Shown: positions 16,420 through 25,336, counted from the stretch's first letter. The stretch is DNA of 64,000 bases from Streptomyces sp. G-G2 (GCF_030063135.1 NZ_JASISO010000012.1:1-64000), one strand, 5' to 3'. Notes: generated by a model not told the origin, from the letters alone. Program-made: numbers and translations.

Positions 16420-16667
16420 CACGGGGACAGCGACAAGCCCGGGGCCGTGAGGGCTGAGGGACGGTGCGGGAGGCGGTCGATCCGTGGGCGCCTCCGGCGA
16501 GCGTCGACGCGAAGTGCGCACTGGACCCGTGACCGAGGGGTTGAACGTTCCCCGGAACCTGGACCTGGGCAACCGGGCCCGCGCCGTGCAACGGCGAAGC
16601 AGCAGTTGCCGCCGCAGCGCAGCGCCACGCACCGACAGCCTTCGAGGTGCACTGCACTACTGGGTAA

Positions 16668-16717
16668 CCGCGTCAGGCAATGTTTGCCCGTTGGGGAGCG
16701 GACGTGGCCTGACGCGG
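16668..16717. mobile_element. IS-end remnants forming an 11-bp inverted repeat
   Basis: CCGCGTCAGGC (16668-16678) pairs exactly with GCCTGACGCGG (16707-16717). The first arm plus the next 11 bases also match 15480-15501 with two differences, in the same orientation. I read these as leftover ends of one IS family, possibly forming a hairpin downstream of the acyl-CoA dehydrogenase gene. Apart from this and the CRP-like site, 16324-16752 contains no gene. Confidence 0.5.
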
Positions 16718-16752
16718 CAATACAGCTAGGGCCCCCGTGGCACCCCCCGAAG

Positions 16753-17991
16753 TCAGCGGTACCGCTTCAGCTCCCGCCGCGCCAGTGACCGCTGGTGCAC
16801 CTCGTCCGGGCCGTCCGCCAGCCGCAGCGTCCGCGCCGCCGCCCACAGCTCCGCGAGCGGGAAGTCCTGACTGACCCCGCCCGCGCCGTGCAGCTGCACC
16901 GCCTGGTCCAGGATCCCCACCACCGCGCGCGGCGTGGCGATCTTGATGGCCTGGATCTCGGTGTGCGCGCCCCGGTTGCCCACCGTGTCCATCAGCCAGG
17001 CCGTCTTCAGCACCAGCAGCCGCAACTGCTCCACGGTCACCCGCGCGTCCGCGATCCAGTTCTGCACGACCCCCTGCGCGGCCAGCTCCTTGCCGAAGGC
17101 GGTACGTTCCACAGCGCGGCGGCACATCAGCTCGATGGCCCGCTCCGCCATGCCGATCAGCCGCATGCAGTGATGGATCCGGCCCGGCCCGAGCCGCGCC
17201 TGGGCGATCGCGAAGCCGCTGCCCTCGTCCCCGATCAGGTTCGCGGCCGGGACCCGCGCCCCGTCGAAGACCACCTCGGCGTGGCCGCCGTGGTCGTGGT
17301 CCTGGTACCCGTACACGCTCATGGCCCGGCGGACCTCGACGCCCGGGGTGTCGCGCGGGACCAGGATCATCGACTGCTGGCGGCGGGGGTCGTCATGGTC
17401 CGGGTCGGTCTTGCCCATCACGATGAAGATCGTGCAGTCCGGGTTCATGGCGCCGGAGATGTACCACTTGCGGCCCGTGACGGCATAGCTCTCGCCGTCG
17501 GCCGAGCGTTCGATCCGCGTCTCGATGTTGGTGGCGTCCGAGGAGGCGACCTCCGGTTCGGTCATCGCGAAGGCGGACCGGATCTCCCCGGCCAGCAGCG
17601 GCTCCAGCCACCGTTTCTTCTGGTCGTCGTCCGCGAACTGGGCCAGCAGCTCCATGTTCCCGGTGTCCGGGGCCGCGCAGTTGGTGGCCATCGGTGCCAG
17701 GTGCGGACTGCGGCCGGTGATCTCGGCGAGCGGCGCGTACTGGAGGTTGCTCAGCCCGGCGCCGTACGGAGCGTCCGACGGGCCGTGCTGGTCCACGAAG
17801 AAGAGGTTCCACAGGCCCTGGCGGCGCGCCTCGGCCTTCAGTTCGCCGAACACGGCCGGGGTGTCCCAGGGCGAGGCCAGCCGCGCGCGCTGCTCGGCGG
17901 CGACGGGTTCCGCCGGGTAGACGTACTCCTGCATGAACGCGAGCAGCCGCTCGCGGAGTTCCTCGGTCCGGGCGTCGAATGCGAAGTCCAT
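16753..17991 (-). CDS. Acyl-CoA dehydrogenase (ACAD10/11-like)
   Basis: 412 residues, a little longer than short-chain ACADs, matching the ACAD10/11-type proteins that pair with an aminoglycoside-phosphotransferase-like kinase. AFAMTEPEVASSDATN is the flavin/substrate signature, and LADGPDEVHQRSLARREL is the usual C terminus of the subgroup. In those systems the kinase phosphorylates a 4-hydroxyacyl-CoA and the ACAD domain removes phosphate to yield the 2-enoyl-CoA. Here the kinase gene ends 11 bp upstream, so the pair is probably co-transcribed. Confidence 0.88.
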   Translation of the reverse strand: MDFAFDARTEELRERLLAFMQEYVYPAEPVAAEQRARLASPWDTPAVFGELKAEARRQGLWNLFFVDQHGPSDAPYGAGLSNLQYAPLAEITGRSPHLAPMATNCAAPDTGNMELLAQFADDDQKKRWLEPLLAGEIRSAFAMTEPEVASSDATNIETRIERSADGESYAVTGRKWYISGAMNPDCTIFIVMGKTDPDHDDPRRQQSMILVPRDTPGVEVRRAMSVYGYQDHDHGGHAEVVFDGARVPAANLIGDEGSGFAIAQARLGPGRIHHCMRLIGMAERAIELMCRRAVERTAFGKELAAQGVVQNWIADARVTVEQLRLLVLKTAWLMDTVGNRGAHTEIQAIKIATPRAVVGILDQAVQLHGAGGVSQDFPLAELWAAARTLRLADGPDEVHQRSLARRELKRYR

Positions 17992-18002
17992 CAGCGGGTG
18001 CC

Positions 18003-19046
18003 TCAGCCTTCCTGGAGGGTGGTCAGACCGTGTTCGATGAAGACCGGGACCAGCTCGCCGATCCGGTCGAAGCCCGCGCCCACGGTCTGCCCGAGCGTGT
18101 AGCGGTAGTGGATGCCCTCGAGGATCACCGCGAGCTTGAACCAGGCGAAGGCCGTGTACCAGGAGATCGCCCCCGTGTCCCGGCCCGAGCGGGCGGCGTA
18201 CCGCTCGATCAGCTCGGCGGGCGACGGATGGCCCGGCGCGCCGCTGGTCGTGCTCACCGGGGACTCGGTCAGCCCCAGGTCGGAGCTGTACATCACCAGC
18301 AGTCCGAGGTCGGTCAGCGGATCGCCCAGCGTGGACATCTCCCAGTCCAGCACCGCCCGGATGGTGTCGTCGCCGGACGGGGACCCGCCGATCAGCACGT
18401 TGTCGAGCCGGAAGTCGCCGTGCACGACGGTGGGCGCGGGGGAGGCGGGCAGCGCCCGGCCCAGCGCCCCGTGCAGCTCGTCGATCCCGGCCAGCTCCCG
18501 GCCCCGGGAGGCCGCCAGCTGCTTGCCCCAGCGCCGCAGCTGCCGGTCGAGGAAGCCCTCGGGGCGGCCGAAGTCGCCCAGGCCCACGGCCCCGGGGTCC
18601 ACCGCGTGCAGGTCGACCAGGGTGTCCACCAGGGCGAGCACCGCACGCCGGGTCCGGTCGGGGCCCAGGGCGGCGAGCTGGCCCGCCGTGCGGTACGGCA
18701 CCCCGTCGACGTACTCCATGACGTAGAACGGGGCGCCGAGCACGGCCTCGTCCTCGCAGAGCAGCAGCGCCCCGGGCACCGGGACGGCCGTGCCGCGCAG
18801 CGCCGCGATGACCCGGTGTTCGCGCCGCATGTCGTGCGCGGTGGCCAGTACGTGCCCCAGCGGGGGCCTGCGCACCACCCAGCGGGACGCGCCGTCGGTG
18901 ATCTCGTAGGTCAGGTTCGAGCGGCCGCCCTCGATCAGCCTGCCGCTCAGCGGGCCGCTCACCAGCCCCGGCAGCGCGTGGTCGAGATGACCGCGCAACC
19001 GCTCCAGATCGAGGCCCCGGGGGTCTTCGGCTGGGGCTGTGGTCAT
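18003..19046 (-). CDS. APH-fold phosphotransferase (ACAD10/11 kinase-like)
   Basis: 347 residues. The kinase-type nucleotide-binding lobe precedes TVVHGDFRLDNVLI (the HGD-x4-N catalytic loop) and AVLDWEMSTLGDPLTDLG (the metal-binding D). With the adjacent acyl-CoA dehydrogenase it resembles the two halves of mammalian ACAD10/11 that degrade 4-hydroxy acids. ATG 19046 has GGAGGTG seven bases upstream. A perfect-looking TetR palindrome lies 60 bp upstream (19107-19124). Confidence 0.88.
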   Translation of the reverse strand: MTTAPAEDPRGLDLERLRGHLDHALPGLVSGPLSGRLIEGGRSNLTYEITDGASRWVVRRPPLGHVLATAHDMRREHRVIAALRGTAVPVPGALLLCEDEAVLGAPFYVMEYVDGVPYRTAGQLAALGPDRTRRAVLALVDTLVDLHAVDPGAVGLGDFGRPEGFLDRQLRRWGKQLAASRGRELAGIDELHGALGRALPASPAPTVVHGDFRLDNVLIGGSPSGDDTIRAVLDWEMSTLGDPLTDLGLLVMYSSDLGLTESPVSTTSGAPGHPSPAELIERYAARSGRDTGAISWYTAFAWFKLAVILEGIHYRYTLGQTVGAGFDRIGELVPVFIEHGLTTLQEG

Positions 19047-19106
19047 GGTGCGCACCTCCACGAGGAGTTGACGACGGGCGGGCCGATCGGATGTCTGGGA
19101 GCCATC

Positions 19107-19124
19107 ATGCCGACCAGTCGGTAT
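19107..19124. promoter_or_regulatory. TetR operator candidate upstream of the APH/ACAD operon
   Basis: ATGCCGACCAGTCGGTAT has 8-bp arms around CA with one mismatch. Its reverse complement shares CATACCGACTGGT with the site at 12061. It lies directly upstream of the kinase gene's start. Confidence 0.65.
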
Positions 19125-19194
19125 GCCGTCCAGGGCGCGGCCCGGAAATCCGCCCCGCGGGTTCCGGACGGCGGACCGCCGCGGGCGCGCCCGC

Positions 19195-20106
19195 TCAGGC
19201 GTGACAGGCGATCGGTACCCCGCCGTTCATCACCGTCATGTCCCGCAGCACCGACATGATGTCCAGCGGCTCCCCGAGCGGGCCGCCGTCGAGTTCCGCG
19301 TACGCCCGGTGCACATTGGCCACCAGCCGCTCGCTCTCCCGCCAGCCCGCGAACTCCCCGAGCTCCGCCCGGCGCGCGGTCTCCAGCGGGCTGTCCCCCC
19401 GCTCCCGGCCCTCCTCGGCGAGGTGGGCGACGTAGCGCAGGTAGCGGGTGGTGGCCTCGTACGCCGACGGGTCGGTCAGCGGCCCGTGCCCCGGTACGAC
19501 GGTCTCCGCGTCCAGCGCGGTCAGCAGCTCCAGGGCCCGCAGCGAACCGGCCAGCGAGCCCATCGCCAGGAAGGGCGTGCCCTCGGCGAAGACCAGGTCC
19601 CCGGTGAAGACGGTCCGCTGCTCCGGCAGCCACACCACCGAGTCCCCGGTGGTGTGCGCGACACCCGGGTGGATGACCTCCACCACGGTGTCGCCCACGT
19701 GCAGGGTGGCCCGCTCGCTGTAGGTGAGGTCGGGCGCGGTGATCGGCAGGGCGCCGAAGTCGGTGTCCGGCCAGATCAGCTCCAACTGGCGTCCCGCGTC
19801 CAGCTGTTCGGAGCGGCACCGGTCGTGGCCGAGGACGAGCGCCTCCGGGGTGAAGACGGCGTTGCCGTAGGTGTGGTCCCCGTGGTGGTGGGTGTTGACC
19901 ACGGTGCGCGGCAGTGGCGCCCCGGTCGAGAGGACCGCGTCCCGCAGGGCCAGCGCCCGGCGTTCGGTGGCGGCGGTGTCGACGAGCAGGCTCCGGCCGC
20001 CGCCGGTCACGAACCCGGCGTTGTTGAGGCACCAGCCCCCGTCCGGCTGTATGTAGGCGAAGACACCTGGCGCCGGCTGGACGAGGTAAGGCTTCTCTGC
20101 GGTCAT
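19195..20106 (-). CDS. MBL-fold metallo-hydrolase
   Basis: 303 residues. The zinc ligands of the metallo-beta-lactamase fold are visible: NTHHHGDHTYGN (HxHxDH-type), GVAHTTGDSVVWLP, FTGDLVFA and VPGHGP. The broad family hydrolyses thioesters, phosphodiesters or lactones. ATG 20106 is chosen because GGGGAG lies six bases upstream and the protein then begins MTAEKPYLVQPAPG. It follows the fatty-acid region, where a thioesterase-like role would fit, but this is inference. Confidence 0.85.
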   Translation of the reverse strand: MTAEKPYLVQPAPGVFAYIQPDGGWCLNNAGFVTGGGRSLLVDTAATERRALALRDAVLSTGAPLPRTVVNTHHHGDHTYGNAVFTPEALVLGHDRCRSEQLDAGRQLELIWPDTDFGALPITAPDLTYSERATLHVGDTVVEVIHPGVAHTTGDSVVWLPEQRTVFTGDLVFAEGTPFLAMGSLAGSLRALELLTALDAETVVPGHGPLTDPSAYEATTRYLRYVAHLAEEGRERGDSPLETARRAELGEFAGWRESERLVANVHRAYAELDGGPLGEPLDIMSVLRDMTVMNGGVPIACHA

Positions 20107-20199
20107 CTGCGCACTCCCCGGGTCGCGTTGACGGGCGGGCAGCATCCTGCCAGCCGCCGCGGTCCCGGGGGAGGGCGGGGTCACGGCCGCACGTGTGGC

Positions 20200-20496
20200 T
20201 CAGTGGTCGTCGTAGTGCCCGTCGTGCTCGGCGTGCCGGTGGCCGTCGTGTGCGTAGTCCACGTGGTCGCCGTGGGGGACCGCCTCGTGGCCGCAGCCGG
20301 CGCCGTGCGCGTGCGGGTGGCCCTCGTGGGCCACGTGCCCGGCGGGCTCGCACTCGTCCCAGTGCCCGGAGTGCTCCCGGTGCAGGTGGCCGTCGTGCGC
20401 GTAGTCGGTGTGGTCGCCGTGGTCGACCTCGGTGTGGCCGCAGCCGGGACCGTGGGAGTGCTCGTGCGTGGGGTGCTCGTGGTGCAGGGTCGTCAT
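20200..20496 (-). CDS. Histidine-rich metal-binding protein with internal duplication
   Basis: 98 residues, 28 of them His, with Asp, Glu and two CGH units. Two copies of a 34-residue block are recognisable, around HGPGCGHTEV and HGAGCGHEAV, each followed by HGDH, DYAHDGH and a closing HSGH/HDGH. No signal peptide or membrane segment. It probably chelates Zn, Ni or Co in the cytoplasm, like other His-rich storage proteins. No metalloregulator box was found upstream. Function inferred from composition only. Confidence 0.75.
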   Translation of the reverse strand: MTTLHHEHPTHEHSHGPGCGHTEVDHGDHTDYAHDGHLHREHSGHWDECEPAGHVAHEGHPHAHGAGCGHEAVPHGDHVDYAHDGHRHAEHDGHYDDH

Positions 20497-20632
20497 GGCG
20501 CCGAGGCTAGTGGCGGCCGGCCCGTATCGCCGGTTGTGTCCGCACGGCGCGGAAAAGCCGGATGATCACACCGGCGGCCCCGCCGTGACTCCCCGTTCGG
20601 CTCCCCCCCCCGACGGGAGGCCGCAGCGCGCC

Positions 20633-20959
20633 TCACCCGATCAGCGCCATCGCGAACACCGCCAGGGCCACGGTGCACAGGGCGGTCGCGAGCGCCGTGC
20701 GCGGAGCCGGCCCCGGCGTCCCCCCGGCCGCCAGCGCCGTCATCCGGCGGTGCGCCACCACCAGGAAGGCCAGCCACACCAGCACGATGAACACGGTCGC
20801 GGACACCTCCACCGCGGACCCGGACCCGTGCAGCGCCTGGCGCACCGCCAGCACGGCGGTCACCGAGGCGCTCAGCGTCGTACGCCGCCAGGCCATCCGG
20901 GTGCGTTCGGGCTGGAGCCCGGGGTCCCTGGCGGACCGCTGCGCGGCGGGCCCCGTCAC
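20633..20959 (-). CDS. DUF202 small membrane protein, second copy
   Basis: 108 residues. ERTRMAWRRTTLS is the DUF202 entry motif, followed by three hydrophobic segments (about residues 32-50, 55-72, 88-107). It begins at GTG 20959, overlapping the stop of the first DUF202 gene (GTGA), so an adjacent pair is translated together. The role of these membrane proteins is not established. Confidence 0.8.
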   Translation of the reverse strand: MTGPAAQRSARDPGLQPERTRMAWRRTTLSASVTAVLAVRQALHGSGSAVEVSATVFIVLVWLAFLVVAHRRMTALAAGGTPGPAPRTALATALCTVALAVFAMALIG

Positions 20960-21354
20960 CGGCCCGTCGTCCAGCCCATCAGCATGACCACCACCATCGC
21001 CACCGCGACCAGCCCCACCCCCAGGCTGAGCACCACCGGGAACCGGGACAGCGGCAGGTCCTCCCCGCGCCGCATCGCCCGCTCGCACCGCGCCCAGTGG
21101 TTCACCGCCCGCAGCGCGCAGGCCGCCCCGACCACGAGCAGCGCGAGGGCCATCCCGACCCGCACCGCCCACCGCAGGTCCGGCAGGAACTGGTCCACCG
21201 CGAACCCGCCGCCCACCAGGGCCAGCGCGGTCCGGATCCAGGCGAGGAAGGTCCGCTCGTTGGCGAGGGAGAACCGGTAGTCGGGGGTGTCGCCCTCCTC
21301 GCGGAGCCGCTGGGGCGCGAACCAGAGGCGCACCCCCCTGACGAAGTCGATCAT
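20956..21354 (-). CDS. DUF202 (YidH-like) membrane protein, first copy
   Basis: 132 residues. SLANERTFLAWIRTALALVG is the family signature, and three membrane segments follow, at about 36-55, 62-80 and 110-127. It is preceded nine bases upstream by the NUDIX gene and overlaps the second DUF202 gene, giving a three-gene minus-strand operon. Two different DUF202 proteins in tandem are common and may form a hetero-oligomer. Confidence 0.85.
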   Translation of the reverse strand: MIDFVRGVRLWFAPQRLREEGDTPDYRFSLANERTFLAWIRTALALVGGGFAVDQFLPDLRWAVRVGMALALLVVGAACALRAVNHWARCERAMRRGEDLPLSRFPVVLSLGVGLVAVAMVVVMLMGWTTGR

Positions 21355-21363
21355 CCGCCCAAT

Positions 21364-21936
21364 CTACTGGCGCCGGTCCGCCGACCGCCGGTCCGCCGCC
21401 AGCCGCCGGTACGCCTCCAGCCCGTCCGGTACCCACGGCCAGGACCCGTCACCGGCCCGCCGCGCCAGCTCCGCCTCGTCCACGAAGGCGTACCAGTCCA
21501 CCTCCGAGGCCTGCGGCCGTACCGGGGACGCGCACCGAACCTCGTGCACGGCGGACCACCAGGCCCCGCCCTCGCCCTCGTACAGGAACGTGAACAACGG
21601 CGTCGGCGCGGCCAGGCCGGTCACCCCCAGCTCTTCCTCCGCCTCCCGCAGCGCCGCGTCGGCGTAGCTCTCGCCCGCGCCCACCACCCCGCCCACGAAC
21701 ATGTCGTACCGGGACGGGAACACCAGCTTCGACGCGGTCCGCCGGTGTACGAAGATCCGCCCCTCCGGGTCCCTGGCCTGCACGAACACACAGCGGTGCA
21801 GCAGCCCGCGGGCGTACGCCTCGCCCCGCGGGGCCTGCCCGGTCACCCGGTCCCGCCGGTCGACCACGTCCAGTACCTCGTCGGCCGGATTCTCCTCCGG
21901 ACGCTCCACCGGATTCATCGCATTCATGGAGCCCAT
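21364..21936 (-). CDS. NUDIX hydrolase
   Basis: 190 residues. The NUDIX box GGVVGAGESYADAALREAEEELGV (about residues 82-105) is complete, with Glu residues that hold Mg2+. It cleaves nucleoside diphosphate derivatives or isopentenyl-type pyrophosphates. The VDRRDRVTGQAPRGEAYARG opening resembles IDI-like NUDIX members. The end of the protein, ADRRSADRRQ, comes from a small tandem DNA repeat. The first gene of the DUF202 operon. Confidence 0.88.
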   Translation of the reverse strand: MGSMNAMNPVERPEENPADEVLDVVDRRDRVTGQAPRGEAYARGLLHRCVFVQARDPEGRIFVHRRTASKLVFPSRYDMFVGGVVGAGESYADAALREAEEELGVTGLAAPTPLFTFLYEGEGGAWWSAVHEVRCASPVRPQASEVDWYAFVDEAELARRAGDGSWPWVPDGLEAYRRLAADRRSADRRQ

Positions 21937-21949
21937 CCCCTCATCACTG

Positions 21950-21978
21950 TTGACTGGTTACCGCGAGGTAGCCAGGAT
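21950..21978 (+). promoter_or_regulatory. Vegetative-type promoter for the FAD dehydrogenase gene
   Basis: TTGACT at 21950-21955 and CAGGAT at 21973-21978 are spaced by 17 bp, close to the HrdB-type consensus. The start codon lies 34 bp downstream. Confidence 0.55.
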
Positions 21979-22011
21979 CTGTCCCATCCACCGAGGTCAG
22001 GACGGGAACGC

Positions 22012-23667
22012 ATGGGGTACGACGCAGACGTCATCGTGATCGGCGCCGGGCTGGCGGGCCTCGTGGCCACCGCCGAGCTGATCGACGCGGGCCGCAAGGT
22101 CATCCTGCTGGACCAGGAGCCCGAGCAGTCGATCGGCGGCCAGGCCCACTGGTCCTTCGGCGGCCTGTTCTTCGTGAACTCCCCCGAGCAGCGCCGCATG
22201 CGCATCAAGGACAGCCACGCCCTGGCCCTCCAGGACTGGTTCGGCACCGCGGGCTTCGACCGCGACGAGGACGCCTGGCCGCGCCTCTGGGCCGAGGCGT
22301 ACGTCGACTTCGCGGCGGGGGAGAAGCGCCCCTGGCTGCACCGGCGGGGCGTGCGCTTCTTCCCGGTGGTCGGCTGGGCCGAGCGAGGCGGCTACGACGC
22401 CACCGGCCACGGGAACTCCGTACCCCGCTTCCACATCACCTGGGGCACCGGCCCCGGGCTGGTCGAACCCTTCGAACGGCGGGTCCGGGCCGGGGTCGCG
22501 CGCGGGCTGGTCCAGCTGAGGTTCCGCCACCGGGTCACCGGGCTCTCGCGGACCGCCGGAACCCTGGACACCGTCACAGGGGAGGTCCTGGAACCCTCCG
22601 ACGCCGTACGGGGCGCCGCGAGCGGCCGCGAGGCCACCGGCGCGTTCTCCCTGCGCGCCCAGGCCGTCATCGTCACCTCCGGTGGCATCGGCGGCAATCA
22701 CGACCTGGTCCGCGCCCAATGGCCGGCCCGGCTCGGCACCCCGCCCGAACGGCTGCTCTCCGGGGTGCCGGCCCATGTGGACGGCCTGATGCTGGGCATC
22801 GCGGAGGAGGCGGGCGCCAGCCACATCAACAAGGACCGGATGTGGCACTACACCGAGGGCATCGAGAACTGGAACCCGATCTGGTCCCGGCACGGCATCC
22901 GGATCCTGCCCGGCCCGTCCTCGCTCTGGCTGGACGCCACCGGCAAGCGGCTGCCCGTACCGCTCTTCCCCGGCTTCGACACGCTCGGCACCCTCGACCA
23001 CATCATGAAGACCGGCCACGACCACACCTGGTTCGTCCTCAACCAGCGGATCATCGGCAAGGAGTTCGGGCTCTCCGGCTCCGAGCAGAACCCCGACCTC
23101 ACCGGGAAGTCCGTCCGCGAGGTGATCAACCGGGCCCGCCAGGACGTCCCCGGCCCGGTCAAGGCCTTCATGGACAACGGCGCCGACTTCGTCGTCGAGC
23201 GGGATCTGGGCGCCCTGGTCCGCGGCATGAACGCGATCACCAAGGAGGGCCTGATCGACGAGGAGGAACTGCGCCGCGAGATCACCGCCCGCGACCGGGA
23301 GATCGCCAACCCCTTCACCAAGGACCTCCAGGTGATGTCCCTCCACGGGGCCCGCAAGTACCTCGGCGACAAGCTGATCCGCACCGCCGCCCCGCACCGC
23401 ATCCTCGACCCCAAGGCGGGACCCCTGGTCGCCGTCCGGCTCTCCATCCTGACCCGCAAGTCCCTGGGCGGCCTGGAGACCGACCTCTCCTCCCGGGTGC
23501 TCGGCGCGGACGGCGAGCCGCTGCCCGGCGTCTACGCGGCGGGCGAGGCCGCGGGCTTCGGCGGCGGCGGGGTGCACGGCTACCGCGCCCTGGAGGGCAC
23601 CTTCCTCGGCGGCTGCATCTTCTCGGGCCGGGCAGCGGGCCGCGCGGCCGCGAAGGCGGTGGGCTGA
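22012..23667 (+). CDS. FAD-binding dehydrogenase (3-ketosteroid Delta1-dehydrogenase-like)
   Basis: 551 residues. The FAD-binding VIVIGAGLAGLVATAEL lies at the N terminus (residues 7-23), and the C-terminal second flavin site is GVYAAGEAAGFGGGGVHGYRA-like, followed by GTFLGGCIFSGRAAGR. It resembles the KstD/fumarate-reductase flavoprotein family, which removes or adds hydrogen across a C-C bond. ATG 22012 is preceded by GGTCAGGACGGG. No steroid-degradation genes are nearby, so the substrate is open. Confidence 0.85.
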   Translation: MGYDADVIVIGAGLAGLVATAELIDAGRKVILLDQEPEQSIGGQAHWSFGGLFFVNSPEQRRMRIKDSHALALQDWFGTAGFDRDEDAWPRLWAEAYVDFAAGEKRPWLHRRGVRFFPVVGWAERGGYDATGHGNSVPRFHITWGTGPGLVEPFERRVRAGVARGLVQLRFRHRVTGLSRTAGTLDTVTGEVLEPSDAVRGAASGREATGAFSLRAQAVIVTSGGIGGNHDLVRAQWPARLGTPPERLLSGVPAHVDGLMLGIAEEAGASHINKDRMWHYTEGIENWNPIWSRHGIRILPGPSSLWLDATGKRLPVPLFPGFDTLGTLDHIMKTGHDHTWFVLNQRIIGKEFGLSGSEQNPDLTGKSVREVINRARQDVPGPVKAFMDNGADFVVERDLGALVRGMNAITKEGLIDEEELRREITARDREIANPFTKDLQVMSLHGARKYLGDKLIRTAAPHRILDPKAGPLVAVRLSILTRKSLGGLETDLSSRVLGADGEPLPGVYAAGEAAGFGGGGVHGYRALEGTFLGGCIFSGRAAGRAAAKAVG

Positions 23668-23760
23668 GGCGATGGGCTGAGGCGGCGGCCCGGGGCGGCG
23701 TGCCCGGGCGGCGATCCGAGGCCGCCGCCGGGCCGCCGCGCGGGGGGCCCGCGCCCCCGC

Positions 23761-24186
23761 TCAGCCCAGCCGCTCGACGACCCGGAACCGCTCGGCGACC
23801 ACCAGCGTCTCCTCGTCCACCGTGAACTCCGGGTCGCCGAGCTCCTCCCGCAGGGCCGCGCTGTGCCAGAACTCCTCGTGCGAGGAGCGCCATTCGGCCA
23901 CGGAGGCGTCCCCCTCGCCCTCGTCCACGGCGTGCCGCAGGTCCACCTCGCCCAGCCGCAGCACCCGTACTTCCAGCACCTCCACCACGGCCACCGCCCG
24001 CTCCGCCGAGTCGAGCAGCGCGGCGCGGTCGCCGGGGCGGGGCAAGGGCTCGCCCTCGGCCTCGTACCCGGCCAACAGCCCCGTGGTGGTGGTCTTCGCC
24101 CCGCTCAGCACCGCCGCCACCAGCCTGTCGCGCAGGGGACCCGGGAAACCGAGCAGGTACGGCGGCAGCCCATCGATGATCGTCAT
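23761..24186 (-). CDS. ASCH-domain protein
   Basis: 141 residues. The PLRDRLVAAVLSGAKTTTTG opening and the EALxVL-type strand near the C terminus are the hallmarks of ASCH, a PUA-like RNA-binding beta barrel with a possible acid/base or hydrolase activity on nucleosides. TAGGCT six bases before the ATG suggests a leaderless transcript. Function in Streptomyces unknown. Confidence 0.8.
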   Translation of the reverse strand: MTIIDGLPPYLLGFPGPLRDRLVAAVLSGAKTTTTGLLAGYEAEGEPLPRPGDRAALLDSAERAVAVVEVLEVRVLRLGEVDLRHAVDEGEGDASVAEWRSSHEEFWHSAALREELGDPEFTVDEETLVVAERFRVVERLG

Positions 24187-24379
24187 CCAGCCAGCCTAGC
24201 TCCCGCCCGCCCCGGCGCACAGAACCGGAGCAACCACCCCAACTGCGCTACTTCGAAGACCAGTTGAAACCCGCCACCCAGTGGACTGGACCTTGACTCG
24301 GAGCTGTGCCTACCGGTTTGCTGTGCGTGATCATCCACCGCTCGTCGACCCGCGCTCGCGTTCTGGAGGGAAACCGCGG

Positions 24380-25336
24380 ATGTCTCCGCCTCCGCCGCCC
24401 CTCGGCCGCGCCCGCAAGCGGGACGCCCAGCTCTTCGACGCGGCCCTGTGCGACATCGAACTGGTCGACGTACGCGCCCAGTTTACCCAGGGCCGCTGGG
24501 CCACCGCCCGGTCCCTGCTCGCCGCGACCGCCGACGACTGGGACCGCCGCGGCCACCGCGTCGTCGTCCTCGCCGAAACCCCGGCCGCCACCGCCTGGGC
24601 CCGGGAATGGCTGCTCGCCGAGCCCGAGAGCGCCGACGCCACCACCCTGCTCGCCTGCGCCGCCGTCTTCAACGCCCTGCGCCGCAAGGGCAGTCCGGAA
24701 GCGGCCGAGGAGGCCTGCCGCCGCGCCGCCGCCCTGCTGCCCGCCGACCCCACCCCCTGGCTCGGCCTGCTGCTGCTCTCCCGCGCCTACGGCACCGAGG
24801 AGGAGTTCAGCCGCCACTTCGACCAGGTCCGCGCCCGGCACCGGGAACACCACCACGCCCACCACGTGATGGTCGCCCGGCTCGCCGAACGCCTCCCCGG
24901 CAACGGCCACGACCCGCTCCACGAGGTCTACGACTTCGCCGCCTGGGCCGCCGAGGAGTCCCCGGCCGACTCCCCGCTCGCCGTCCTCCCCGTCATCGCC
25001 CACGCCGAGCGCTACCGGGTCCTCGCCGCCGCCCACGGCGGAGCCGCCCCCGGCCCCGTCGCGGCCGCCGAACACTGGTCTGGCCGCCGCGCCCGCCAAG
25101 TCCTGCGCTCCGCCTTCGACTGGTGGCTCGAATGGGAACGCGAGGACCACCCCCGCAACCGCGTGGACCTGAACTTCCTCGCCCACGCCAAGCTCTGCGA
25201 GGGCCGCCCCGCCGAGGCCGCCGCACTCTTCCAGCGCATCGGAAGCCATGCGACCCGGGCCCCCTGGTCCTACCCCGACCTCGACCCGCACAAGGCCTTC
25301 CTCGCCGCGCGCAGTGCCGCGCTCGGCTCCGCTTGA
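24380..25336 (+). CDS. TPR-like helical protein of unknown function
   Basis: 318 residues, mostly Ala-rich amphipathic helices that resemble tetratricopeptide repeats (for example AVFNALRRKGSPEAAEEACRR and NFLAHAKLCEGRPAEAAALF segments). His-rich HREHHHAHHVMVARL sits near residue 155. ATG 24380 has GGAGGG nine bases upstream, so I do not extend to the upstream ATG 24281. It ends 28 bp before an APC permease gene and is probably co-expressed with it. No catalytic motif seen. Confidence 0.65.
   Translation: MSPPPPPLGRARKRDAQLFDAALCDIELVDVRAQFTQGRWATARSLLAATADDWDRRGHRVVVLAETPAATAWAREWLLAEPESADATTLLACAAVFNALRRKGSPEAAEEACRRAAALLPADPTPWLGLLLLSRAYGTEEEFSRHFDQVRARHREHHHAHHVMVARLAERLPGNGHDPLHEVYDFAAWAAEESPADSPLAVLPVIAHAERYRVLAAAHGGAAPGPVAAAEHWSGRRARQVLRSAFDWWLEWEREDHPRNRVDLNFLAHAKLCEGRPAEAAALFQRIGSHATRAPWSYPDLDPHKAFLAARSAALGSA

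Noticed and set aside
24293..24316. TTGACT as -35 of a promoter for the TPR-like gene
   Set aside because: No acceptable -10 hexamer at 17-18 bp distance.
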